A stretch of 64,000 nucleotides of DNA, from positions 5,325,538 to 5,389,537 of the forward strand of contig NC_087084.1 of the NCBI RefSeq assembly GCF_026151205.1, in the 5' to 3' direction. The stretch comes from Bolinopsis microptera. Taxonomy: Eukaryota; Ctenophora; Tentaculata; Lobata; Bolinopsidae. Shown one piece after another: positions 1 through 11,500 of the stretch. A program made the position numbers and the translations under genes. Below the pieces are notes generated by a model. That model saw only the letters and a list, made by a program, of their open reading frames with translations. It ran no database searches and had not been told where the DNA came from. The stretch's first letter is position 1. The number at the start of each line of letters is the position of its first letter.

Positions 1-200
1 TAGACCCCTCACAATAATACCCAGCCTCACACTGGTGGGTGGTGGACTCTGTCTGTCCGGACTCACAATAATAACCCTTCTCACAGGGCTTACACGAGGT
101 CTGTCCGGCGAGGTCCTGGTACTAGCTTTTCCTGCCTCGCAGCTGGACAGGGCTTACATTGGTCTGGCGACTTGGCTCCTGGTGGGGGAAGAGGTGGTGT
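1..200 (-). CDS. Cys-rich repeat protein fragment (partial)
   Basis: On the minus strand the first ~110 bases read as an EGF/GCC2-GCC3-like Cys-rich repeat, with segments CKPCEKGYYCESG and CEAGYYCEG, typical of extracellular proteins with tandem C-x-x-C...GYYC repeats. A second CKPC segment lies upstream at about 150-170, but in another frame, with a TAG between them, so either a small intron or a frameshift separates them. A plausible acceptor (pyrimidine-rich, ending CAG) sits near 182-195. The gene runs off the left edge of the window. The repeat type is seen directly; which gene it is, and whether it is intact, cannot be decided here. Confidence 0.35.
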
Positions 201-230
201 TAGCTAGAACCGAACACAAGGAAATGTTTT

Positions 231-2599
231 GAAATATGATATATAAATGTATAACATTGTACGAAACAATTAAGAATTGGTGCCCCTAAACAACAAATAC
301 TGAAAACAGGAAATTCTGTTGTCAGACATTTCAGTTAAATTTGTTTCCTTAATCTTGAACGCATGTAAAACGTAAGTTGGTGTAGAAGAGTTCAGTTAAT
401 TGATTGCCTAATTTAACTGACCAGTAAGAGAAGGTTCCATGTAAGTAGCGATACCACACGGTGAGGAAAGGTACTTCCCGCCTCACAGTAGTGCCACTTG
501 GGACATTTTCTGTTCTTTCCGTCCGTAACAGGATTACGGGATGCGGCGCCGCTCCGATCCTGCAGTAGTCACCTGAGGTTTAGTGTGGAGAACATTTTGT
601 AGGGGATAATTAGATGAAAAGTTGTTTTCTTCTTGACTCGATAACGGACAGGTCTTTTTTCAGCAGTGTCCGTTTTTTTAATACAGGTGATGCCCAAATA
701 AAATAATATCCATAATACACGTGATGCCCAAATAAAGTAATATCCATAAAACACGACCCCCAGGTAAGTCGTTTGTACAATGTACGTGAGAAACGGAACA
801 AGTATCAACATTACCATCTCACTCAAGCTCAGTATGCAGCATATATTTCATCCGATATGAACATTTGATTAGGTTAAACAGTTTAATAGTTAATTAAGTT
901 ATTGATATAACGCCAGTCGTTTGTACGTGAGACAAAGACCCGGCTACATTTACCTGAGGTATCAGGTTTAAAGGGTTAACGCTTATTAAGACGGATCAAC
1001 GTCCCACGAAACCTAATGACTATGGTCTGAAGATTTGATTTATATTAAATATACAAAGGCCTCCGCCGTATTACTTTTCAACTTTCTTCTCGATAATTTA
1101 AAAGTGTTGTTGTTTACGTGATCAAATCAACTCTTTAATACCTGCAACCTTTAGCAGAAAATAGGAAGTGGATGTGGTTCATGCTAGCTCCGTGGCCCGT
1201 GCACAAAGGACTTTATTTTGTGCAATTATTCCAAATTTCATTCGGCTAGATCCCTGCGATTTTTGCATCGTCAGTGAGCCAAGGAAATTTTGTTTTGTTA
1301 TAATCTTAATGTCACGCACGAAACGATATTTGGGGGATTTCCAACGCGTTTTGTTTAACAGACTTTGGTTTACTTGCTGTCAGAAGCGATTGTATTTGTA
1401 TTTTTTGATCCCTTAATCTTATGTTTACGCTTATCATCCCAATATAGCACTCTCATAGTCTCATAGCTGGCTCTGGAGTTTGCGGTTTCTCAACCCCCTG
1501 TAAAATGTAGTTGCCGTTGTGGTATCATCTGAGAGGCCTTCTGTATTTCAAGCGTTGAATGGCCTAACACAATTTATTACAATTTGGCTCGATCCGATCA
1601 TTCGAAATATCTATAAAATACAAAATGAACCTTCGATTGAAAACAATTAAACATAAATATAATCGTCATAATTTTAATCGACGGATACCTCGAATGAGTG
1701 GTGAACGCAAGTTATATCAGAAAGATTTATTTTAATCGGGCACTCAGGGACTGCAGAGGAATAAGCATAATTAGTAGAATGAATCTGCCAATGACGAAGC
1801 CAGCTTAGCTAGCGATTAATTCCCCATTTAAATATATTGTATAACTGCGTCTAACAGAAACCCCTGGCTTCAAATATAGTAGGGGGACTGAGCAATCATT
1901 GTTAACGTAGGGGGACTGAGCAGAACCGGATTACCCTGTTAAACGCAACTAAAAACCTTTTATTTTTTAACGACCACTTTCACCGTTCTAGTGAACAATT
2001 TTTGAGACCAGCTCTTGCAAAATGGTCATTTATATTTATTAGCATAAAATCAGAATAGAATAACAAGGTTTAGGACTATCTTTATGATTAAGTTAACTTT
2101 AAATACGAAATAAACCTCCGAGTTCTAAAAAGCGGAAAAATAAATAACAAGACTCTTGCTTCTTTGATTCTGATACAGATGACAAATGTCAGGTACAGTT
2201 TTATCTCTCATCTCTTATTATTATCTAGTACAGTATTGTCCATTATTTTCAGCTATTATTTATTATTATCAAGTTAGTGCCGTCAAAATCAAATTTGTCC
2301 TCAAAGTTAAACAATCGATTATTTTTCTATCGTCACCGCACTCTATAAAACGTTTATAAAAATATTTGTTGTGGATATTAGATTTTTTTGTCGGTAAATT
2401 TATTAATTTATTAGTAACAAGTGGTGTACTGGCGAAGGATCCGTAAATATTTAATATTTATATTGTTTAATCCCTCTGCTCTAGTCTAATACCTACACTT
2501 TTTTGCCTCTTTTTCTTGTGAAAGTGTCTCATCTGATGAACGCCTAAAAATAAAGTTATTCTGTTTATTGATCGTGATTCATTCAGTTGCAGCCAGGCC
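231..2599. other. No recognisable gene; AT-rich intergenic DNA
   Basis: No ORF here has a recognisable domain or splice-consistent exons. A short imperfect direct repeat (about 32 bases, around 690-755) and a few ATG-poor open stretches are present. It probably contains the promoter and 5' UTR of the mosaic gene starting at 2600, but no core promoter element could be called with confidence. Confidence 0.4.
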
Positions 2600-5500
2600 A
2601 TGACGCAAGTAGTGTTCCACGTCCTTTTATTCCTCCCTGCATTTGCCTGTGAGTATATAACTAAAATTAGTCACAAATTTCGCAAATTTTTAGTCTACAC
2701 AATTTAAGTCACATTTTTTGACTTTTCGAGATCATTTTCCGTTCTATTCCAATTATTTGATTATTTAGCTAGTTTTATTTTTCGATTTCGCACATAAAGA
2801 AATACTTTAAAGTTTAATGTCAAGCATTTTGATTAAATGATTTTTCGCAATTTGTCTCACGGGAAAAGGAAGTAGGTAACTTGTATGAGAACGTAAAAGC
2901 AGAAAAACAATGGATTATTAAAGGTGTAATAGTCAAAGTACAGCAGTAAGAACAGTGATCCCATTATATTAATTATAAGTAATGTAAGCTCAATAATATT
3001 CATGTCACTATGCTTGGTGTAGCTTGTTGGGATAGTATTATATAGTACTAGAAACCCGCTAGTCGAAAGATTTGTTCGAGGAAATTTTAAAAATCAGTTA
3101 TGTTTTAATTTCTCTTCATCATACAGCTCTGTTATACAGTAGACATAATGGAATTTATTTAACAATGGCGACAGCGTTGTTATTATTCGGATTCCCAAAA
3201 CGATACTTTTTACCGCATCAAAAAATACCAATCACAACCAAAGTTATGAATATAAGTCATAGCGTGAGCGTAAATGTGAGCTAGTTTTGAAGTTATGACG
3301 TAGCATACAGCATAACAACGCGCGTAGTTAAGATGTCCTTGCTCGCGCACGTGCATTTTAACGTTGCTACGCAACAGCGCAGTAAACCTTTGCTAAAATA
3401 ACGACATTATTCTAACGGTTATTTTACCTCACTTCCGACGTTAATTATAAAAAATCTAAAGCCTAAATCAAAATTCTAAGAATGCTATAGCCTATTCCTA
3501 TCCTTTTTCTACAACCCTGCTAAAAATGGCAAGGTTTCAACTCCATTTGCGAGCTGGGTTTGATTTCACCAGAGGGTCATTTTGAGGTCGATTTTCGGTG
3601 TTTTTACTTCTATGTCCCCGTTGCCGAGGAAATTTCGTCAAGTTAAAATTATAGTATAGACTAGAAACCCACTAGTCGAATGCTTTGTTCGAGGAAATTT
3701 TAAAAATCAGTTATGTTTTAATTTCTCTTCATCATATAGCTCTGTTATACTGTAGACATAATGGAATTTATCTAACAATGGCGACAGCGTTGTTAGTATT
3801 CGGATTCCCAAAACGATACTTTTTACCGCATCAAAAAATACCAATAACAACCAAAGTTATGAATATAAGTCATAGCGTGAGCGTAAATGTGAGCTAGTTT
3901 TGAAATTATGACGTAGCATACAGAGATACAGCATAACAACGCGCGTAGTTAAGATGTTCTTGCTCGCGCACGTGCATTTTAACGTTGCTACGCAACAGCG
4001 CAGTAAACCTTTGCTAAAATAACGACATTATTCTAACGGTTATTTTACCTCACTTCCGAAGTTAATTATAAAAAATCTAAAGCCTAAATCAAAATTCTAA
4101 GAATGCTATAGCCTATTCCTATCCTTTTTCTACAACCCTGCTAAAAATGGCGAGGTTTCAACTCCATTTGCGAGCTGGGTTTGATTTCACCAGAGGGTCA
4201 TTTTGAGGTCGATTTTCGGTGTTTTTTCTTCTATGTCCCCGTTGCCGGGGAAATTTCGTCAAGTTTAAATTATAGTATAGATATAGGAATTTTAGTTCCT
4301 ATAGTTGGGAATGAGGTAGTTGTCTGTTCACAGATCGCCCTATAAAACTTACAAGGAAATATTTCCTGTAAATCCTTGGTATATAAGCAACATTTGACAG
4401 AGCATTGTGTGGATTGAGCTATGTGCCCATCCTTGGAGAACCCGGCGAATGTCCTTGCTGTACGGCAGTGTTAAACAAGGAACTGAAACCGAGGGGTTCC
4501 GTTTAGGCCCTTCACACTTTGTTTCTGTCTAGTTCTAATGTACCGTCACAATAGTGACTTTAAATATATACTTTACTGAAATTTTGGTCTGCTTTTAAAT
4601 TAGTCGCCGAAAAATTCAATCTCAATAAATTTGGTTTACAACAATTTTAGTCAAAATGACTAAATTTATGGTATAGTACACTAAATTTGTCGTTCTTAAA
4701 GTTAAGGTAGATTGCAATAGAATGATAATAATAATAATAATAAGTAGAAATTTATACATCGCTTTATAGCCATAAAGAACTCAAAACCCAAAGATTCAGT
4801 TCAAACCAACAATGTTTAAATGCATGTGCAGTTTAAAAGTAATTTAAGTTTGTTGCGTCTGTTCTCTAAGGGAATGTTAAACCTGTAAATGCTCTCTAAT
4901 TCTTTATCATTATAAGCTAGAGCTTCAGTTCTAGCTACATATAATTGATCATGTGAGACAACAGGCAAAGGTAAAAAAATTCCTATTTTATCAATCCTTG
5001 ACCCTGGCTTTTATTGATAGTTAAAGTTGAACAATATGCTAATTTTATTTTTTATTTTTTATTTACACAATTTGCATGTGGGCGGTCGTACAGACAGACA
5101 GAAATAATCTTTCTAATTATATTATAGACTAGAAAGCCCGTGGTAACAGGGACGAAGCTAGTAGTATTCTTTGAAAGAAAGTTTTAATCCTTTAATCGCA
5201 TCAAAAAATATTCATCTCAACCGAAGATACAGCCGATTTAAATATAAAACACTTTAAACACAACGTAATTACCACAAAACCGATCAAAATGACGTTAAAA
5301 CAGTCTTTGCACGTGCATGTGTGCATTAAAACACTGTTGCTATGGAACCTTTTGGTTGTTACCTAAATTCCTATTTTTCATCTAATTTTCACGTGGGCGG
5401 TCGTACAGACATACATTCTACAGAAATGATTCTCTGAATTATAGTTGAGATAAACAATTTATTCAAATAAAACCGTGGGTTTTTAGAATATATAATTTCA

Positions 5501-8500
5501 GCTGGATTGGGATACCCCCTAAGAGACTACAGCGACGAGAAATGTCCAATCTGCTACAACCCCAGGGTCATGAACCTTCCTGCTGAATGCACGCGAGATG
5601 AAGCCGATGAAACTCGAACTAAAGGTAGAGTGTGTGATCAAGTTTATAAGCGATTTATATGTTACATACCATAAACAATTAACAAATGGGACATAAAATT
5701 ACGTTAAAGAAAAGGAAAAATGAATCGATAATGATAGAACTATATATAAGATAATTAAAATGAAAATAAAAACGACTATGATCTAATTATCAAGAACGTA
5801 ATATGGATATTTCTGGGTAGTAATCTAATCTAAATCTTAGTGGATATTATCTAAAATAAACTTAATGTTGTTCGTTACACTTACAGGTATATACAGTTTA
5901 TTAGTTTATTGTATATAATTACTGCAGATGTTTATTTACAATTAATATTTTATTTTATCCTAGCGTGCGATGAGGATGAACATTGCTACGTGGTCAAACT
6001 TGGAGATGATTATGACTTAATCAATTATTACAGCCATGGCAACTACCATAAAGGCTATAATGCCGTATTCCTCTGTGCCGACCACAATGGTAAGCATCAT
6101 TAAATGTTTATGAATTATATGATATCCTTTCCACTTTTCCAGTGCTTCATGATACTGATAGTAGGTATGTTTTAGAATTCTGAAACTTTAAACATATCTA
6201 ACATAATCATTATTCATTATGATATAATACATATTATATGTACCTGTACCAGGTACCTATACTTGTAAGTTGTATTGTCTAATATCTAATAAACTAATAA
6301 TATTTAGTAATCGGAATAAATTAAAAAAACAATTATTTTATCCTTTATGTTATAGGAAGGGCTAATTTACATCGACAAGGAGTTTCGATTAGAGAGGTGG
6401 CATTTACGACTGCTCCACCCACGGGCTCAACTAGTAAGTAATCAGCGGGGATTGCATGGTTGCACAGGATTACACAGGAAATTATACAGGATTACATAGG
6501 AAATTACACAGGATCACACAAGATTATACAAGATTGCACAGGATTATATACAGGATTACACAGGAGTATCTATACAGGATTACACAGCATACAAATTAAA
6601 TTGTAGGCCCACAATTTACACTTCCTCTGAGGTTAAGTGTATTGATTTCTCTTGGAGAATTTCTCTTTACACTCTTAACTTGCGAACAAATTGAAGCAGC
6701 AGACTTCAGGCTATAAACTAAATAGTTTTTACACATGAATTGTGAATTCTGAACAACCAGTTTTACGTTTACTAATTTAAATTAGTATAGTATCATGAGT
6801 AGTACAGAATTTAGTTGTATTAGCTTACATTTCTTCTTGTCGTATTTTTTGTTGTTTTGAATTTTTTGCAATTACATTTTTGGGTCATATTTCGTAAATT
6901 TTATTTCTCTGTTTTTGTTTTAATGTTATTTTAAATTTCTTTCCGTCGTTAATTTTACACATGTTTAACAATTTTATTACAGAACTGAAGAAGACGTAGT
7001 TACGTGGAATGATTATTTCAATTCAATAAAGTTTATAGCCTAAAGTCTGCTGCTTCAATTTGTTCGCAAGTTAAGAGTCTAAAGAGAAATTCTCCAAGAG
7101 AAATCAAGTTCAAATGCGACTCATAAATATAGCCCCCTTGAACTAATTAAGTGTATTGAATTTTAATTTTCTTAACCTCCCAGCTCCGGTACCTATGACA
7201 TTGGCCGATTTCAAAGAATGGGTGACAGACATGATAGAAACAAAACCGGAAATGGTTTCGCTAACCGTGATCCCATCAATGGCTGATGGACCCATCATCT
7301 GGAAACAGACTGTTACCATCTCTTGCAACTGGACACCCGGAATTCGAATGTATGGAGATATAGTGGTGGGAGAAACATTAGAATCCATTTGGGGCGATGA
7401 ACAGTACGGAGAAATTGTTGACCTCGAAGGTAAAATACAGTTTTTAGTTCGTCTTACCTGTAACATGCCCTGTTTAAATAGATATATCAATGTTCGTCTT
7501 GGTAAGATAACACACGTACTGCTTAGATCAGTTAGATGTATGAGCAACTTTTACTAATAAAGAAGCAATAATGCCTATCTTGATTAATAATTAATAATTA
7601 ATAAATACTATGAAATATTTTTGAGCCGTTAAAACAGCTTCCTAAATTTTCAGATCCGGATCAAAGAATTTACTTCGTTTCTGATGACGATATAGGTGAA
7701 GCTATCCTCATCATAAAAGATGTTACTAGCGCTGATACAAGGCAATTCGGATGTGAGGTCTCTCGCAAAGGAAATTCTAACAACATCACTCTTGACATCA
7801 TTGGTAACTAGAATTTGCTTTTGTCCGTTTTTTATTTGGTCCCGGCCTTTATTTGAAACCTTAATTATTACACATCAATATTTTCGAGCATTGACAAATG
7901 CTTTCAGACCTTATATCTGTCAAATTATCACTGCATCTTGAGGGCACAAATAACTCTTGACTTGTAATCAATAGTCATGTAAATCTGCTTTAACCAAGAA
8001 ACTCTGCAGAACCCCCCATGGCTGGAGTAGTCAACTTCGTTGCTGTCCCTGAATCTACCACGGTTGATCTTACTTGGGATCATGTCGAAGGAGCCTCTAG
8101 CTACAATGTAGGATGGCGAGCAGTTGGTGCTCCCGACTGGAACACGGTTAGTTAGTTCTTATTTCTCGACGAAATTCCTGAGTCTTGGATATAAAGTAAA
8201 GCTGTAAACGTCGAATCAGTCTTTCAGTCGGTTTATTTCCATGAACATATGGCAAATTGTATAATGTATAAAGAGATCTAAATCTTTAATGTTGAATTGA
8301 ACTTTCCTCGAGACTGAACGCAGTGCAGCAATCTGACTAAGGATATTACAGGTCGATGTTACAACCAACTCTCACCAATTTGTAGGTCTATCTGTTGCCT
8401 CCAACTTTGTGGCCAAGGTAGATGCTTCCAACGCTGCCGGAATTAGAGAGGGAATTGAGCCTGCTGAGACTTCCTTTACCACAAAGGATAACCGTAAGCG

Positions 8501-11500
8501 TAAATCGTTTATTTTTTTGATAAAAACTTGTATCTTGTGAAAAAAAAGGAAATATAAACTTGTAAGAGAACGTGAAAGCATAAAAGCAGTGGATTATTAC
8601 ACGTGTAATAGTCAAAGTACAGCAGTATGAACAGTGATGTCATTATATTTATATTAACTATAAACAATGTAAGCTCAATAATATCCATGTCATGTATGCT
8701 CTACTGAAATTTTGGTCAGCTTTTAAATTAGTCACCGAAAAATTCAGTCTTGATAAATTTGGTTTACAACAATTTTAGTCAAAATGACTAAATTTATGGT
8801 ACACTAAATTTGTCGTTCTTAAGGTAGATTGCAATAGAATGATATGCACAATGTTTAAATTAAAATGCATGCGCAGTTTAAAAGTTATTTAAGTTTGTTG
8901 CGTCTGTTCTCTAACGTCTTAACGTAATGATAGGAAGTTAAACCTGTCAATGCTCTTTGACTCTTTTATCTTTATGAGCTAGAGCTTCAGTTCTAGCTAC
9001 ATATAATTGATCATGTGAGACAACAGGCAAAGGTCAAAAAATTCCTATTTTATCTTAATCCTTTACCCTGGCTTTTATTGATAGTTAAAGTTAAACAATA
9101 TGCTAATTTACATATTTGCATGTGGGCGGTTGTACAGACAGATAGAAATAATCTTTCGAATTATATTATAGATAAACAATTTATTCCTATAAAACCATGG
9201 GTTTTTAGGATATATCTTACTTATAATTCAGAGAATATACGACCGCCCACGTGCAAATTAGATGAAAATAAGAAGTTGCATAGTAACCATAGTAACGAGG
9301 GTTATTACACGCACGTGCACGTGCATTGTATCGTTTTTATCGTTTTTGTTGTTATTACGTTGTGTTCAGCGCGAGCTACATCTTAATCGGTTGTATCTTC
9401 GGTTGTGATGGATATTTTTGATTTGATAAAAACTGACTGAAAAAAATATAAAAATACTAGCTTCTTCCCTGTTACCACGGGCTTCATAGTTCTTAATAAA
9501 ATAGTTCTAAATAAAAGGATTGTACACAGATATCATTTGGTTAGCTGGACTTTCGTAAACTCAAGAAAGAGATCACGTCGATTAATATTTTATAAGGGTA
9601 GTACACGATACAAATTTGAAATTTTGAAGTACATTTTTATGTATTTTATATGTTGTGATAGAATGTTTGATATTTACCCACTATATTTCACAGGGTGGAT
9701 TAGCCCACAATTACAACAGAGCTACAGCCTAGAATTAAGTCAAACCCTGGAACTAAAGACCACCATGAATCAGGTTGAAGCCCCCATAACCGTTTATTTT
9801 ATTTTCCCCGAAGACGAAACTCAGTTCATCAACTTCAAATGCACGGATCTTAACTCAAGCAGATGGATCCTCATGATCAAACAATGCATGACTGACTCGT
9901 GGGATGCGGCCCAGCCCCTGAATGGAGTTTCAAGTGACCAGATAAAAGTGTGGCGAATCACCCGAACAGAGACCAGCTTGCTAGTGGAGTGCAATGGTGT
10001 GACTGTCCTTATCTTCAACTTCGCGAGTGACTACAAGGACGGTTTCTCAAGCTGTCATAGCTTCTGGACTAGGCATTCCAAAGCGATCAAGTTTAACTGG
10101 AGTGGCGGATTGTATAAAAACAACGGGCATTTGTCCATGAGAACAGCTGTAAATAAGGGTATATATTTTGTTAACATTCATTAACTAATTTTGGTCTACA
10201 GCATTTTGGTTTGATATTATAATAAACCACGTGCAAATTAGGTAAAAAAGAAAAAGGTTGCAAAGTAACCATAGTAACGAGGGTTATTACATTTACACGC
10301 ACGTGCACATGAAATGATTTTTCAACGTCATTTTGATCGGTTTTGTTGATGTTAAGTGTTACGCTGTGTTTAGTACGAGCAACATTTTAATTGGCTGTAT
10401 CTTCGGTTGTGTAGGATATTTTTTGAACTTACTAAAGTACTAACAAAAAATACTATTAGAGTATTAGCTTCCTCCCTGTGACCATGGGTTTTCAATTATA
10501 GTCTTACTTATAATTCAGAGAATTCCCTTTGTATGTACGACCGCCCACGTGCAAATTAGATGAAAAATAAGAAGGTGCATAATAACCATGGTAACGGTGT
10601 TCAAAAGCTCACGTGCACGTCATGCAAAGATTTGCGACCGGCATTTTGATCGGTTTAGTCGAATTACGTTGTGTTCAGTGCGAGCTACATTTTAATCGGC
10701 TGTATCTTCGGTTGGGATGAATATTTTTTTTATGCGATAAAAACTGTCTACCAAAGAATACTATTAGTTTCCTCCCTGTGAGTGTGACCACGGGCTTTCT
10801 AGTCATATATAATTTCAGCTGGATTAGGATACCCCCTAAGAGACTACAGCGACGAGAAATGTCCAATCTGCTACAACTTGTTCGGGGGCAACCTTCCCGC
10901 TGAATGCACGCGAGATCAAGCCGATGAAACTCGAACTAAAGGTAGAGTGTGTGATCAAATTTATGAGCGATTTATATGTTACATACCATAAGGCATAAAC
11001 AATTAACAAATGGGACATAAAATTACGTTTAAGAAAAGGAAAAATGAATCGATAATGATAGAACTATATATAAAATAAAGATAATTAAAATGAAAATAAA
11101 AACGACTATGATCTAATTATCAGGAACGTAATATGGATATTTCTGGGTAGTAATCTAATCTAAATCTTAGTGGGTATTATCTAAAATAAACTTTATGTTG
11201 TTCGTTACACTTACAGGTATTTACAGTTTATTTAATTAGTTTATTTAATTAGTTTATTGTAGATAATTGACATACGTTGCATGCCACTTTTCGCGCGCGA
11301 AGCGCGCGCCGCCGAAGGCAGATGTTTATTTACAAATATTCTATTTTATCCTAGCGTGCGATGAGGATGAACATTGCTACGTGGTCAAACTTGGAGATGA
11401 TTATAACTTAAACCATCGCAGCAATGGCAACTACCATGAAGGCTATAATGCTGTATTCTTCTGTGCCGACCACAATGGTAAGCATCATTAAATGTTTATG

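Noticed and set aside
1168-1416. 82-codon plus-strand frame
   Set aside because: No homology seen, no splice or expression clue.
7143-7547. 134-codon minus-strand frame
   Set aside because: Antisense of the Ig exon at 7184-7429, which is supported by splice phases and Ig motifs.
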